A stretch of DNA of 64,000 bases from Aminobacter niigataensis (GCF_014200015.1 NZ_JACHOT010000004.1:1-64000), one strand, 5' to 3'; positions 10,377 to 18,916 are shown, counted from the stretch's first letter. Translations and numbers: made by a program. Notes: a model not told the origin generated them from the letters alone.

Positions 10377-11231
10377 TCAGTTGCCCCTCAAGGACGGATC
10401 GCGGCGGACCTGGATGATGTCGCCCAGAAGGCCGAAGGCGATCGAGGTGATGGCAACCGCTGCACCCGGAGCGACGACGGTCCACCAGGCGGTCGAGACA
10501 TAGCCGCGTGCGCTGGCGATGGTGGCGCCCCATTCGGCGCTCGGCGGCTGGGCGCCGACGCCGATGAAGGACAGGCTGGCCAGCACCAGCACCGTGGTGC
10601 CGATGTCGCCGGCCCATTTGACGATCAGCACGTCGAGCGAATTGGGCAGCACGTGCTTGGTCATCAGCCGCCATTTCGACACGCCCAGCACCTGGGCGCC
10701 GGCGACGAAGGGCTGCTCCATCGTCTGGCGCATGATGCCGCGCAGCATGCGGGCGGTGATCGGCCAGCCGGTGATGGCCATGGCGATGACCGCCGAACGC
10801 AGGCTGGCACCCATGGCGGCAGCAAAACCGAGCGCCACGATCATGCCAGGTAGCGCGAGGCCAATGTCGGTAACGCGCATCAGCGCCTCGTCGAGCCAGC
10901 GCGGGCCGGCGGCGGCGACGGTGGCGAGGGTAACGCCGATCAGGGAATAGAGCGTCACCACCAGGAAGGCCGAGAGCAGTGTCGTCTGGGCGCCGACGAT
11001 CAAGCGCCAGAACACGTCGCGGCCCTGGTCGTCGGTGCCGAACCAGTTCGCGGCACTCGGCGGCATCAGCGAATTGGCGATGTCGGAACTGTAGATGCTG
11101 TCAGGCGCCAGGAGCGGCCCGAAGATGGCAATGGCGAGCAACGCGACGACAAGCGAGAAGACGAAAATCTCGAAGGCCGAGAAGCCTTCCTTGCGGCGGG
11201 CTGCCGGCTGGGCGATGGCAGGGGCGGTCAT
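10377..11231 (-). CDS. ABC transporter permease, DppC type
   Basis: This 284-residue inner membrane permease is the second transmembrane subunit of the peptide-type importer. It starts with an N-terminal transmembrane segment (FEIFVFSLVVALLAIAIFGP), as DppC proteins do, followed by a periplasmic loop (NWFGTDDQGRDVFWRLI, the family signature). The binding-protein-dependent transport domain follows, with an EAA-like loop around AQVLGVSKWRLMTKHVLP. Its start overlaps the stop of the DppB-type gene by 4 bp (11228-11231). Confidence 0.93.
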   Translation of the reverse strand: MTAPAIAQPAARRKEGFSAFEIFVFSLVVALLAIAIFGPLLAPDSIYSSDIANSLMPPSAANWFGTDDQGRDVFWRLIVGAQTTLLSAFLVVTLYSLIGVTLATVAAAGPRWLDEALMRVTDIGLALPGMIVALGFAAAMGASLRSAVIAMAITGWPITARMLRGIMRQTMEQPFVAGAQVLGVSKWRLMTKHVLPNSLDVLIVKWAGDIGTTVLVLASLSFIGVGAQPPSAEWGATIASARGYVSTAWWTVVAPGAAVAITSIAFGLLGDIIQVRRDPSLRGN

Positions 11232-12271
11232 TGGCCTTGGCTCCCCAGTTGTGCGGCGCGGATGCGCGGGTCGACCAGAAGCTGGAGGATGTCGACGACG
11301 AGATTGACGAGGCAGACGACAGTGCCGATGAACATCACCGAGCCCAGCACAGCGAATGCGTCCTTCTGGGCAACGGCATTGAACATGTAGGCGCCTATGC
11401 CCTGGCGGGCGAAGACGGTCTCGACCAGCACCGCCGAGCCGATCATCGCGCCGGCCTGCGTGCCCGAGAGCGTCAACACCGGGTTGAGGCTGTTGGGCAG
11501 AGCGTGGCGCACCAGCATGTGGCGGGCCGTGGCACCCTTGGCGCGCACCGCCATGATGAAGTCGGAGCGCAGGACGCCAAGCAGCGACGCACGCAAGGTG
11601 CGGAAGATCTGCGTGGCAAAGAGCGCCGCCAGCACGGCTGCCGGCAGGATGATGTGGTGCAGGGCGTCGAAGAAGGCCCCGAAATTGAGCGCCATCAGCG
11701 CGTCGAGCGTCGGTGCGCCAGTGACGATCGGCGACGCCATGCCGTAGCTCTGCTGGCCCGAGATCGGCACCACGCGCCAGACGCTGCCCAGCACATATTG
11801 CAGAACCAGCGCCAGCCAGAAGGCGGGCATGCCGCCGAGCATGACAGCCGTGATGCGACTGGTCGCGTCAAAGACGCCGCCCTGGCGGTAGGCGGCAACG
11901 ATGCCGGCCGGGATAGCCACGGCCAGATTGAGCAGCATGGCGATGAAGACGAGTTCCAGCGTGCTTGGCAGCACCTTCTCCAAATCGGCCAAAACGGGCT
12001 GGAGCGTGACGATGGAAGTGCCCAGGTCGCCGCGCAGGAGGCGACCCAGGAAGCTGAAATACTGCATGATGACCGGGGCATCGAGCCCCAGCCTTTCACG
12101 CACCGCCTCGATCTGTGCGGCGGAAGCGTCCGCGCCGGCGGCCATCTGGGCCTCGTCGCCGGGCATGAGCTTGATCATCAGGAAGACCAGCGAAGCCAGC
12201 CCCCAAAGGGTCAGCAATGCAAGGCCCAGGCGTCGGGACAAAAACCAGGAATAGGCGCGGAACGCGAGCAT
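11228..12271 (-). CDS. ABC transporter permease, DppB type
   Basis: This 347-residue inner membrane permease is the first transmembrane subunit of the importer. It has the N-terminal segment LALLTLWGLASLVFLMI, the long first periplasmic region typical of DppB, and the EAA-like cytoplasmic loop around VRAKGATARHMLVRHALPNS. A hydrophobic C-terminus follows. It lies 12 bp after the substrate-binding protein gene and overlaps the DppC-type gene by 4 bp. Confidence 0.93.
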   Translation of the reverse strand: MLAFRAYSWFLSRRLGLALLTLWGLASLVFLMIKLMPGDEAQMAAGADASAAQIEAVRERLGLDAPVIMQYFSFLGRLLRGDLGTSIVTLQPVLADLEKVLPSTLELVFIAMLLNLAVAIPAGIVAAYRQGGVFDATSRITAVMLGGMPAFWLALVLQYVLGSVWRVVPISGQQSYGMASPIVTGAPTLDALMALNFGAFFDALHHIILPAAVLAALFATQIFRTLRASLLGVLRSDFIMAVRAKGATARHMLVRHALPNSLNPVLTLSGTQAGAMIGSAVLVETVFARQGIGAYMFNAVAQKDAFAVLGSVMFIGTVVCLVNLVVDILQLLVDPRIRAAQLGSQGQ

Positions 12272-12283
12272 CTCAGACCTCGC

Positions 12284-13861
12284 TTATGGCTTGGCGAGCC
12301 GGAAGTCCGCCGGCTCGGCGGGCGTGGCGAGCATGCTGGCCTTGAGGTCGGCAAGCGTGCCGACGCGATAGGCGGCCGGCTTGTAGACACCATACATGTC
12401 GACCATCACGGAGTCATTGTCGAGGATGGTCTGGACCTGCTTGTAGAGGTCGCAGCGCTTGGCGTCGTCGGCCGTGGCGAGTGCTGTGTCAAGCAGCTTG
12501 TCGACTTCCGGATTGGCGTAGCCGGTACGATTGGTGCCGACGGCATCCGACTTGTAGCCCTTGACCAGCATGATGCCGGCATCCGGGAACTGGGCGAAGT
12601 CCTCGAGCAGCATCATCTGCGGGATCGAGTTCGGGTCCTTCAGGCTGGCGAGGTAGTTCGGATAGGCAATCGGCTCCAGTTCGAGGTCGATGCCGATCTC
12701 GCGCAGGTTGGACTGGAACAGCGTCGCTTCCTGCTTCTGCAGCTCGAACACCGGCTGGAAGTTCATCTTGAGCTTCAGGTTGGCAGCACCCGCCTCGGCA
12801 AGCATCGCCTTGGCAGCTTCGAGGTCGCGTCTCACCTCGGGCAGTTCCGGACGGCAGTCGAGGCGCGCAGGCAGCGGGCCATTGGCCACCTTGCCGTTGC
12901 CACCGCGGACGCCACGCAGGCCGCCTGCATAGTCATAGACCATGCGCAGCGCCTTGCGCACCTTGGGATCGGCGGTCGGGCCGACCTTGGTGTTGAAGAC
13001 GACTTCGGTCTGGTAGCTGGTGTTGATCGGCACCACCTTCAGCGCCGGATCGGTGGCCATGGCGGCCGCATCGCGGTCGGCAAAGCCGAAGGCGACGTCG
13101 ATGTTGCCGGCGCGCAGCTCGTCGCGGCGCGTCGAGCTTTCGTCGATGCGGCGGAAGACGATCGATTCGGGTCGGCCGGCCTCGGCGGCCCAATATCCCG
13201 CAAACAGGTCGATGACCACGGCCTGCGACTGGTCGCCCAGCACGTAAGGACCGGAGCCGGCATCATGCGCCTGGAGCCAGCCCTGGCCGTCGTCGGCGGC
13301 CGCATTGGCGGTGACCAGCGCGGAATTGAGGATGTAGATCTTGCTCAGCGACGGCAGGAACAGCGTGTTGGGCTTGGTGAGATTGATCGTGAGATGGGTG
13401 TCGTCGGTGACCATGGTCGAATCGTAGCCGTCGATCAGCGAGGCGACGCCGGCGCCGAGGCGCTTCAGGCGATCGAGCGTGTAGGCGACATCCTTGGCGG
13501 TCAGCGCCGTGCCGTCGTGAAACTTCACGTCGGGACGCAGCGTGAAGGTGATCGACTTGGCGTCATCCGAATAAGCGTATTCGGTGGCCAGGCTGCCGAC
13601 CAGCTTGGTGTCGTCGTACGTCACCAGCGTATCGTAGACAGCACTGATGATGGTGTTCGTCTGGTTATAGTCAGCGCGCAACGGATCCAGCGTGTTGATC
13701 TGGCCTCCGAGGCCAACGATGATCGTGTGCTCGCGATCCGCGGCCAACGCCGTAGAACCGCCAAGGCCTACCGAAATCGCGAGTGCGGCGCCGCCAACGG
13801 TCGCCAGAAACTGCCGCCGGCTTTGCGACAGCGCCGAAAAGGCCTGGAAAAACGCATGCAT
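12284..13861 (-). CDS. ABC transporter periplasmic substrate-binding protein (SBP_bac_5, peptide/opine type)
   Basis: This 525-residue solute-binding protein is the first gene of the six-gene import operon. The N-terminus carries a twin-arginine-like motif (SRRQFLATVGGAA) and a signal cleavage region after TALAADREH. The mature part has the SBP_bac_5 pattern VKFHDGTALTAKDVAYTLDR. I start it at the ATG ending at 13861, preceded by GGGAGCG; the frame is open back to 13954, but that lead lacks a ribosome binding site and crosses the operator region. Ligand specificity cannot be called. Two copies of the TTGTATCC/GGATACA motif lie 60-95 bp upstream, linking the operon to the inferred GntR regulon. 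Confidence 0.88.
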   Translation of the reverse strand: MHAFFQAFSALSQSRRQFLATVGGAALAISVGLGGSTALAADREHTIIVGLGGQINTLDPLRADYNQTNTIISAVYDTLVTYDDTKLVGSLATEYAYSDDAKSITFTLRPDVKFHDGTALTAKDVAYTLDRLKRLGAGVASLIDGYDSTMVTDDTHLTINLTKPNTLFLPSLSKIYILNSALVTANAAADDGQGWLQAHDAGSGPYVLGDQSQAVVIDLFAGYWAAEAGRPESIVFRRIDESSTRRDELRAGNIDVAFGFADRDAAAMATDPALKVVPINTSYQTEVVFNTKVGPTADPKVRKALRMVYDYAGGLRGVRGGNGKVANGPLPARLDCRPELPEVRRDLEAAKAMLAEAGAANLKLKMNFQPVFELQKQEATLFQSNLREIGIDLELEPIAYPNYLASLKDPNSIPQMMLLEDFAQFPDAGIMLVKGYKSDAVGTNRTGYANPEVDKLLDTALATADDAKRCDLYKQVQTILDNDSVMVDMYGVYKPAAYRVGTLADLKASMLATPAEPADFRLAKP

Positions 13862-13920
13862 GATTGTCGCTCCCATATGCTGAATTGACTCTGCCTTTTC
13901 GCAAAGGCGCTCCCTGTCTT

Positions 13921-13953
13921 TTTGTATCCGATTTTTTCCCCAGTGGATACACA
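13921..13953 (-). promoter_or_regulatory. two candidate GntR operator half-sites upstream of the ABC import operon
   Basis: TTTGTATCCG (13921-13930) and TGGATACACA (13944-13953) form an inverted pair with dyad-related cores GTATCC / GGATAC. They match the TGGATACAA motif found upstream of the other genes in this neighbourhood. They lie 60-93 bp before the start of the binding-protein gene. The rest of the 13862-14348 spacer holds the sites at 14181-14209 and no gene that I can support. Confidence 0.55.
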
Positions 13954-14180
13954 AATTTTGGGCAACGGATGCAAATCAGGCAGAGATGAATGCTCTGCTG
14001 TAAAACACTTCTAAATCAATGGTCTAGACCATCACCGCATCCGGCGGCATGGCCAAATGGCAAAAATTCTTCGATGTCGAACCTGACTCGTCGGCGGCAC
14101 GGCGAAGCTTTTTCGACTGTATGGCGCGGTCTAAAGAATAGGCAATCAGCGCGCAGCACCGGCGAAAATGTGCGCAATTT

Positions 14181-14209
14181 TTGGATACAAACTTTACAGC
14201 TGATATGAT
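14181..14209 (+). promoter_or_regulatory. promoter with embedded TTGGATACAA operator for the racemase-like gene
   Basis: TTGGAT (14181-14186), exactly 17 bp, then TATGAT (14204-14209) is a good sigma-70-type promoter. The operator motif TTGGATACAA at 14181-14190 overlaps the -35 box. A further GATACAAT lies at 14207-14214. It points toward the Asp/Glu racemase-like gene 140 bp downstream. Confidence 0.6.
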
Positions 14210-14348
14210 ACAATGATATCAAGTTGGCACTGCAGTTCGACCATGCCCCTGCAAATGGGTGCGGGCGTCATCCAGCCAAACGCCTCTCTTCACCCCGAGA
14301 GTGAAGGCTGGGTCGGCAGCTAAAGTCCGTTGTTCCCAGAGGAAACCG

Positions 14349-15107
14349 ATGCCTCGCCTGCTCGTCATCAATCCAAACACGTCGGCCGACGTCAGCCAGG
14401 TTATCGATACGCTGGTGCGCGAGGAGACGGCGGGCGCAGCTAAAGTCCAGACCGTTACTGCAGGCTTCGGCTTCAGCTACATCTCCACGCGCGTTGCGGT
14501 TTCGATCGCCGCGCACGCCGTGCTCGACGCGGCCGCCAAGGCGATGACCGAAGGGGCCGAGCCCGACGCGATCGTGCTCGCCTGTTTCGGCGATCCCGGC
14601 CGCGAGGCGCTCGCCGAGATGACCGGCCTGCCGGTCATCGGCTTTGCCGAAGCGGGCCTGCTGGCTGCGGCGGCATTGCCGGGAACATCCCTGATTTCCA
14701 CCAATGGCACCGTCTGGTGCGAAATGCTGGGCGAACTGGTGCTGAAGCTCGGTCTCGGCGACAAGGTTGCGGGCATCCGCTCCATCGAGACCGTCGCCGA
14801 CGACACACAGGCGATTGCCGATTTCCTGGCAAATGAAGCAAAGGCGCTGGGCGCCGACCGTGTCGTGCTCGGCGGCGCCGGCCTGATCCCGAGCCTGCCC
14901 GGCATCATCGCGTCGTCACGCGTGCCGATCCTCGATCCGCATCGTGTTGCCATCGGCAAGGCACTGCGCCTGACGGCAGCGCCGCGGACGGCTCCAACCC
15001 CTGGGCAGAACGGCGCCACCGAAACGCTCGGCCTGTCGCCCTTTCTGTCACATGCCCTGAACGGGGGCACAGCCATCGCGCCCTTGCGCCGCTGCGCCGG
15101 ACGCTGA
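14349..15107 (+). CDS. Asp/Glu/hydantoin racemase family protein
   Basis: This 252-residue protein belongs to the cofactor-independent Asp/Glu/hydantoin racemase family. The N-terminus MPRLLVINPNTSADVS is the family signature, and the first catalytic cysteine is Cys79 in IVLACFGDPG. The second catalytic cysteine, normally in a VLGCAG motif, is Gly176 here (VLGGAGLIP). A two-base racemase mechanism is therefore not possible as usually drawn; it may be a decarboxylase or isomerase-like relative. I start at 14349 because AGAGGAAACCG precedes it; an upstream in-frame ATG at 14259 lacks a ribosome binding site. The neighbours are the GntR regulator and PuuE-UraD. Confidence 0.8.
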   Translation: MPRLLVINPNTSADVSQVIDTLVREETAGAAKVQTVTAGFGFSYISTRVAVSIAAHAVLDAAAKAMTEGAEPDAIVLACFGDPGREALAEMTGLPVIGFAEAGLLAAAALPGTSLISTNGTVWCEMLGELVLKLGLGDKVAGIRSIETVADDTQAIADFLANEAKALGADRVVLGGAGLIPSLPGIIASSRVPILDPHRVAIGKALRLTAAPRTAPTPGQNGATETLGLSPFLSHALNGGTAIAPLRRCAGR

Positions 15108-15453
15108 TCGATTTCCAACAGCCGCGACGACCTTTGCATCCATGCTGCGCGGGGGCCGGAAGGCAGCGCATTTTCAAATCGTATTCAAAACACCTTACGA
15201 TTGCGCGCAATGGATTTCGCTATTGTATTAGAAAACATGTGCTAGAGTGGCCGCAATGCAAACTGGCACTGCGTCGGCTTGCAGTGGAGGAGGCACGGCA
15301 GGCAGCGGCGTGCCGGCTGCATCGCATGACACCGGCTAATACATAACGAACAACGAAGCAAGGCTCGCATTTTTCTTGTCTTCCGCCCGGTGGCGATGCA
15401 TCTGAGACGTAGCATAGTTGCATGCTGCCCGTGCAAAACCGGCTGGTGAGGGA
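15108..15453. other. intergenic region upstream of the GntR regulator gene
   Basis: These 346 bp hold no credible gene. Weak promoter-like elements TTGCGC (15201) and TGTATT (15224) have 17-bp spacing. The sequence between and over them (TGGATTTC, ATTGTATTAG) looks like a degraded copy of the TGGATACAA motif, which could mean autoregulation. Evidence is slight. Confidence 0.35.
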
Positions 15454-16164
15454 ATGGCTAAAGCTGCGAATACTGACTTCGACGAAAAAGCCGGATCGAA
15501 GATCGATGCGATCTACCAGGCGCTATTCAGGGCCATTCTGGCGCGCGAGCTGACGCCCGGTACGAAACTCAGCGAAGAATCGATCGGCTCGCTGTTTTCC
15601 GTCAGCCGCACCATCGTGCGCGCAGCACTCAACCGCCTGCACACCGAATCGCTGGTCGAGTTCCGGCAGAATCGTGGCGCCTTCGTCGCCAGCACGACGC
15701 CCGACGAGGCCCGCCAGGTCTTCGAGGCACGCAATGCCATCGAACGCGAGATCTTCTCCAAGCTCGCCACCGTCGTCACCGACAAGCAGATCGCAGCCCT
15801 TGAACAGCACCTGCACCATGAGCACGCCATCCGACACGCCGGCGACCACACCGCTGCCATCGTGGCGTCGGGAGAGTTCCACCTGCTCGCCGCGCACATG
15901 GCCGGCAACGAGGTGCTTGCCGGATTCCTCAAGTCGCTGATTTCGCGGACCTCGCTGATCCTGGCGCAGCACAGCACCCATCAGGAAACCGACTGCAGCG
16001 TCGATGAGCATGCCGCGATCCTGCAGGCGCTGAGGGCCCGCGATCCCAAGGCAAGCGCCGATGCGATCATCGAGCACCTGCAGCAGGTGTTCGAGCAGGC
16101 CAATATCGGCCAGACCAAGCGCACCAAGCGCAATCTCAGCGAGATCCTGTCGCGCTACGCTTGA
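15454..16164 (+). CDS. GntR-family regulator, FadR subfamily (FCD domain)
   Basis: This is a 236-residue transcription factor. Residues about 15-80 are the winged helix (GTKLSEESIGSLFSVSRTIV, RAALNRLHTESLVEF), and residues about 90-215 the all-helical FCD ligand domain (FEARNAIEREI, HLLAAHMAGNEVLAGFLKSL). FCD proteins bind carboxylic acids, often through a metal held by Asp/His. I chose the ATG at 15454, preceded by GGTGAGGGA; an ATG at 15418 lacks a ribosome binding site. It is central to a group of genes carrying the TGGATACAA motif, which fits the GTATAC-like half-sites of this subfamily, so I infer it is their repressor. The effector is unknown; a ureide or glyoxylate derivative is plausible. 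Confidence 0.87.
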   Translation: MAKAANTDFDEKAGSKIDAIYQALFRAILARELTPGTKLSEESIGSLFSVSRTIVRAALNRLHTESLVEFRQNRGAFVASTTPDEARQVFEARNAIEREIFSKLATVVTDKQIAALEQHLHHEHAIRHAGDHTAAIVASGEFHLLAAHMAGNEVLAGFLKSLISRTSLILAQHSTHQETDCSVDEHAAILQALRARDPKASADAIIEHLQQVFEQANIGQTKRTKRNLSEILSRYA

Positions 16165-16186
16165 GACAGCACTGGTACCTGGGTGC

Positions 16187-16353
16187 GTCCTTCGAGGCCC
16201 CGCTTCGCGGGCTCCTCAGGATGAGGACCGTTGGTGTGGCCTGCCCAGTCTAGAAACTGCCCCGGCCTGGAAACAGCGCGGGGTTGGTCAGCTTCGGTGA
16301 GGCACAACGGCCCCATCCTGAGAAGCTCGCCCACCGGGCGAGCCTCGAAGGAC
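16187..16353. repeat. 167-bp palindromic intergenic repeat
   Basis: Terminal 12-bp inverted repeats GTCCTTCGAGGC (16187-16198) and GCCTCGAAGGAC (16342-16353) enclose further dyads: CCCGCTTCGCGGG, CTCAGGATGAGG, and GCTCGCCCACCGGGCGAGC. It fills the gap between the GntR gene and the convergent PuuE-UraD gene. It has the look of the abundant rhizobial/bradyrhizobial intergenic palindromes and may act as a bidirectional terminator or mRNA end. Confidence 0.75.
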
Positions 16354-16365
16354 CTACAATCAGGG

Positions 16366-17772
16366 CTATTCCGCGAACCGCGCCTCGACCTGGATTTCCG
16401 CCAACCGCTCGACCTCGCCATAGGTGACGGCCAGTTCGGTCTCGCTATCCGTCTCCAGCCGTGCCTCCAGCGACTCCAGCAGCGATGCGGTGGTGTAGTT
16501 GCGCACCACGAAGATGGCGCCGAACCCAAACTTGGTTTCGTAGATGCCGAGCAGTTCCAGCAATCGCTTCTGCTGGCCGTCCGTCATGACATCGAGGCTG
16601 ACGGATTGGCTTTCGTCGGCGACGATCCTTGCAGCCAGAATGCGGGGATCAAGCGGCGTATAGCCCTTCAGCACCTCGAACTTCTCGGCAGCGCTTGCCG
16701 CGCGGAACTGTGTGCGCAGCGCAAAGAACAGGCCATAGGCACTGTCGTTCACCGGCCCCAGCTCGCCGTCGAAGGCGCGCTCGGCGAGCAGTGCACCGTT
16801 GCGGAAGCACTGACCGAACTTTTCGACAAAGCCGCCTTTGTCCATCTTCGACGGCACCAGCGTCGGCTTGGCGTAGGGATGTTCCCTGGTCCAGTGATGG
16901 GCGATGTCGATGCGGCGCGCGATCCACACCTTGTCGTGGCTCTGCACATACTCGATGAAGCGCTTGAGCGCGGCGATACGCCCGGCGCGGCCGACAAGGC
17001 GGCAATGCAGGCCGATGGAGAACATCTTCGGCCGGCCGGCGGCACCTTCGGCGTAGAGATAGTCGAACGTGTCCTTGAGGTAGGCAAAGAACTGGTCGCC
17101 CGAATTGAAGCCGTTCGGCGTGCCGAAGCGCATGTCGTTGGCTTCGAGCGTGTAGGGGATGATCAGTTGCTCCTTGCCCTGATGTTCGCGCCAGTAGGGC
17201 AGGTCGTCATCATAGGTGTCGGAAACGTAGTCGAAACCGCCTTCCTCGGAGACGAGGTCGACGGTGTTGACCGAGCAACGGCCGGTGTACCAGCCGGTCG
17301 GGCGCAAACCCGTGGCCAGCGTGTGCAGGCGGACCGCCTCCTGGATCTGGCCGCGCTCTTCTTCGGCCGGCATGTCCTTGTGCTCGACCCATTTGTAGCC
17401 GTGGCTGGCGATCTCCCAGTCGGCCTGCTGCATGGCGCGCAGCTGTTCGGGCGCGCGCATCAAGGCGGTGGCGACGCCATAAACGGTGACAGGCACGTCG
17501 AGGTCGGTGAACAGCCGGTGCAGCCGCCAGAAGCCGGCGCGGGCGCCGTATTCGTAGACCGACTCCATGTTCCAATGGCGCTGCCCCGGCCACTGCGCGG
17601 CACCGGGGATTTCCGACAGGAAGGCTTCGCTCGCGGCATCGCCGTGGAGGATGTTGTTTTCGCCGCCCTCTTCATAGTTGAGCACGAACTGGACGGCGAC
17701 ATGGGCGCCGCCCGGCCAGTTGGCGTGAGGCGGATTGGCGCCGTAACCGCGCATGTCCCTGGAATATCGCAT
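16366..17772 (-). CDS. puuE: PuuE-type allantoinase fused to an OHCU decarboxylase (UraD)-like domain
   Basis: This is a 468-residue two-domain protein. Residues 1 to about 300 match the metal-independent, polysaccharide deacetylase-like allantoinase PuuE: NYEEGGENNILHGD, ASHGYKWVEHKDM, GWYTGRCSVNT and IGLHCRLVGRAGR. Residues about 315-468 match 2-oxo-4-hydroxy-4-carboxy-5-ureidoimidazoline decarboxylase (FVEKFGQCFRNGALLAERAF, YETKFGFGAIFVVRNYT). Together they would serve consecutive steps of urate degradation to allantoate. However, the catalytic histidine of the UraD HPDL motif is missing: the equivalent stretch reads YTPLDP. The second domain may be inactive or changed in specificity. It is transcribed from an upstream region carrying ATTGTATCCAAT. 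Confidence 0.85.
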   Translation of the reverse strand: MRYSRDMRGYGANPPHANWPGGAHVAVQFVLNYEEGGENNILHGDAASEAFLSEIPGAAQWPGQRHWNMESVYEYGARAGFWRLHRLFTDLDVPVTVYGVATALMRAPEQLRAMQQADWEIASHGYKWVEHKDMPAEEERGQIQEAVRLHTLATGLRPTGWYTGRCSVNTVDLVSEEGGFDYVSDTYDDDLPYWREHQGKEQLIIPYTLEANDMRFGTPNGFNSGDQFFAYLKDTFDYLYAEGAAGRPKMFSIGLHCRLVGRAGRIAALKRFIEYVQSHDKVWIARRIDIAHHWTREHPYAKPTLVPSKMDKGGFVEKFGQCFRNGALLAERAFDGELGPVNDSAYGLFFALRTQFRAASAAEKFEVLKGYTPLDPRILAARIVADESQSVSLDVMTDGQQKRLLELLGIYETKFGFGAIFVVRNYTTASLLESLEARLETDSETELAVTYGEVERLAEIQVEARFAE

Positions 17773-17871
17773 GAATGTCTCCTGGCTTGGGTGCGCGGCC
17801 GCCTGCCGCGCGAAATGATTGAGTGTGAAGGCCCCGGCGGCATCGTGCCTCAGAGGCCGGTCACCGCAAGA

Positions 17872-17883
17872 ATTGTATCCAAT
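17872..17883. promoter_or_regulatory. candidate GntR operator upstream of the PuuE-UraD gene
   Basis: ATTGTATCCAAT is a near-perfect dyad and the cleanest single copy of the motif. It lies 100 bp upstream of the PuuE-UraD start codon, in the gap after the second isomerase gene. On the minus strand it reads ATTGGATACAAT, whose TACAAT could double as a -10 box. Confidence 0.6.
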
Positions 17884-17901
17884 GTCTCTGCGTGGGCGTC
17901 T

Positions 17902-18834
17902 TCACGGAAGCAGCCGGCGCAGGGCCTGCGGCAGCCGCGCGACGCGATCGGCCTGGTCCCAGGGCACCTTTTGCGCGCCGAATTTGGCTGCCATGGCGAG
18001 CACGGCGGCGAATTCGTTCAGTGCGACTTCAGGCTGCATGCGCAGCCAGTCCGAGTCGAACACCGGCATGGCAAACTGGCCGGCATGCATCTCGATCCAG
18101 ACCTTCGCGTCGGGCATCAGCGGCAGGATCGCGTCCCAGTCGACAAAACCCTCGCCGAGCGGCGCGAGGAAGCGGCGGATGCCATTCTCCTGGAACCGCA
18201 CCACGGCGTCGTCGACATAGAGCTGGGCGGCATAGGGCGCGACGCGCCTTGCCGCGGCGACCGGATCCTCGAGGCGGCACAGCACATTGACCGGGTCGAA
18301 GGCTATGCCAAGTACATCGGGCCCGACCTTTTCGACCAGGGCCACGACCTCCGGGGTGGTGATCTCCTCATGGGTCTTGAGCAGCAGCTTCGAGCCGTGC
18401 TGGCGCAGCAGCGGCGCGCGGCGCGCCAGCATTTCAGTAACCCGATCGAACTGCGCCTGCCAGGAGACCGGCGCCTCGAAGCGGTCCTCGATCATCCCGA
18501 TGAGGAAGAACATGTCGTGGATGCCGATACCTGCCGCCAGTTCGACCAGGCGCCTGACACCGGCTTCCAGGTCGCCGGCACCGGCATCGATGATCGGCTG
18601 GCTGCGCGCCGGCAGCGCCGGGTTGACGATGCCGAGCATCGACGAGATTTCGAGCCCCAGCCGGTCGGCCTCCTGGCGCACGGCGTGCAGTTCGGCCGGA
18701 TCGAGCGTCGGGCTGATGTCGAACAGCGAGTTGAACAGCAGTCCCTGCAGACCCAACTGGCTTGCAGCCTGCAACGCCTCGACCGCAGCCAGGCTGCGTC
18801 CGTCAGGCAATGAACTCTTGATGATGCCGATCAT
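17902..18834 (-). CDS. TIM barrel sugar isomerase paralogue with altered metal site
   Basis: This 310-residue protein is a paralogue of the isomerase at 7429-8517 and aligns along most of its length (SPTLD, MLGIVNP against GLGKVNP, THEEIT, VGPDVLGIAFD). Two of the four expected metal ligands are replaced: the Glu of the LETHEEIT segment is Lys (LLKTHEEIT), and the His of QTHIKDA is Tyr (QLYVDDA). The Asp (AFDPVNVL) and the last Glu (WIEMHAGQF) remain. It may therefore be metal-free with a different chemistry, or a non-catalytic partner. It is upstream of and co-directional with the PuuE-UraD gene, and divergent from glcB. Confidence 0.75.
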   Translation of the reverse strand: MIGIIKSSLPDGRSLAAVEALQAASQLGLQGLLFNSLFDISPTLDPAELHAVRQEADRLGLEISSMLGIVNPALPARSQPIIDAGAGDLEAGVRRLVELAAGIGIHDMFFLIGMIEDRFEAPVSWQAQFDRVTEMLARRAPLLRQHGSKLLLKTHEEITTPEVVALVEKVGPDVLGIAFDPVNVLCRLEDPVAAARRVAPYAAQLYVDDAVVRFQENGIRRFLAPLGEGFVDWDAILPLMPDAKVWIEMHAGQFAMPVFDSDWLRMQPEVALNEFAAVLAMAAKFGAQKVPWDQADRVARLPQALRRLLP

Positions 18835-18916
18835 GCTGCCGCCTCGCCGGAGAGAATGGGTGCGCAGCGACCGCCCGGGCGCATCGGATGCGCGACGACC
18901 CCGGCAATCTAGGCAC

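Noticed and set aside
10979-13888. 969-codon open frame on the plus strand
   Set aside because: It lies antisense to the permease and binding-protein genes, which have clear homology. Its translation is an Arg/His/Asp-rich mirror typical of GC-rich antisense frames.
16231-18813. 860-codon open frame on the plus strand
   Set aside because: It is antisense to the PuuE-UraD and isomerase genes and to a repeat. No domain is recognisable and it has no ribosome binding site.
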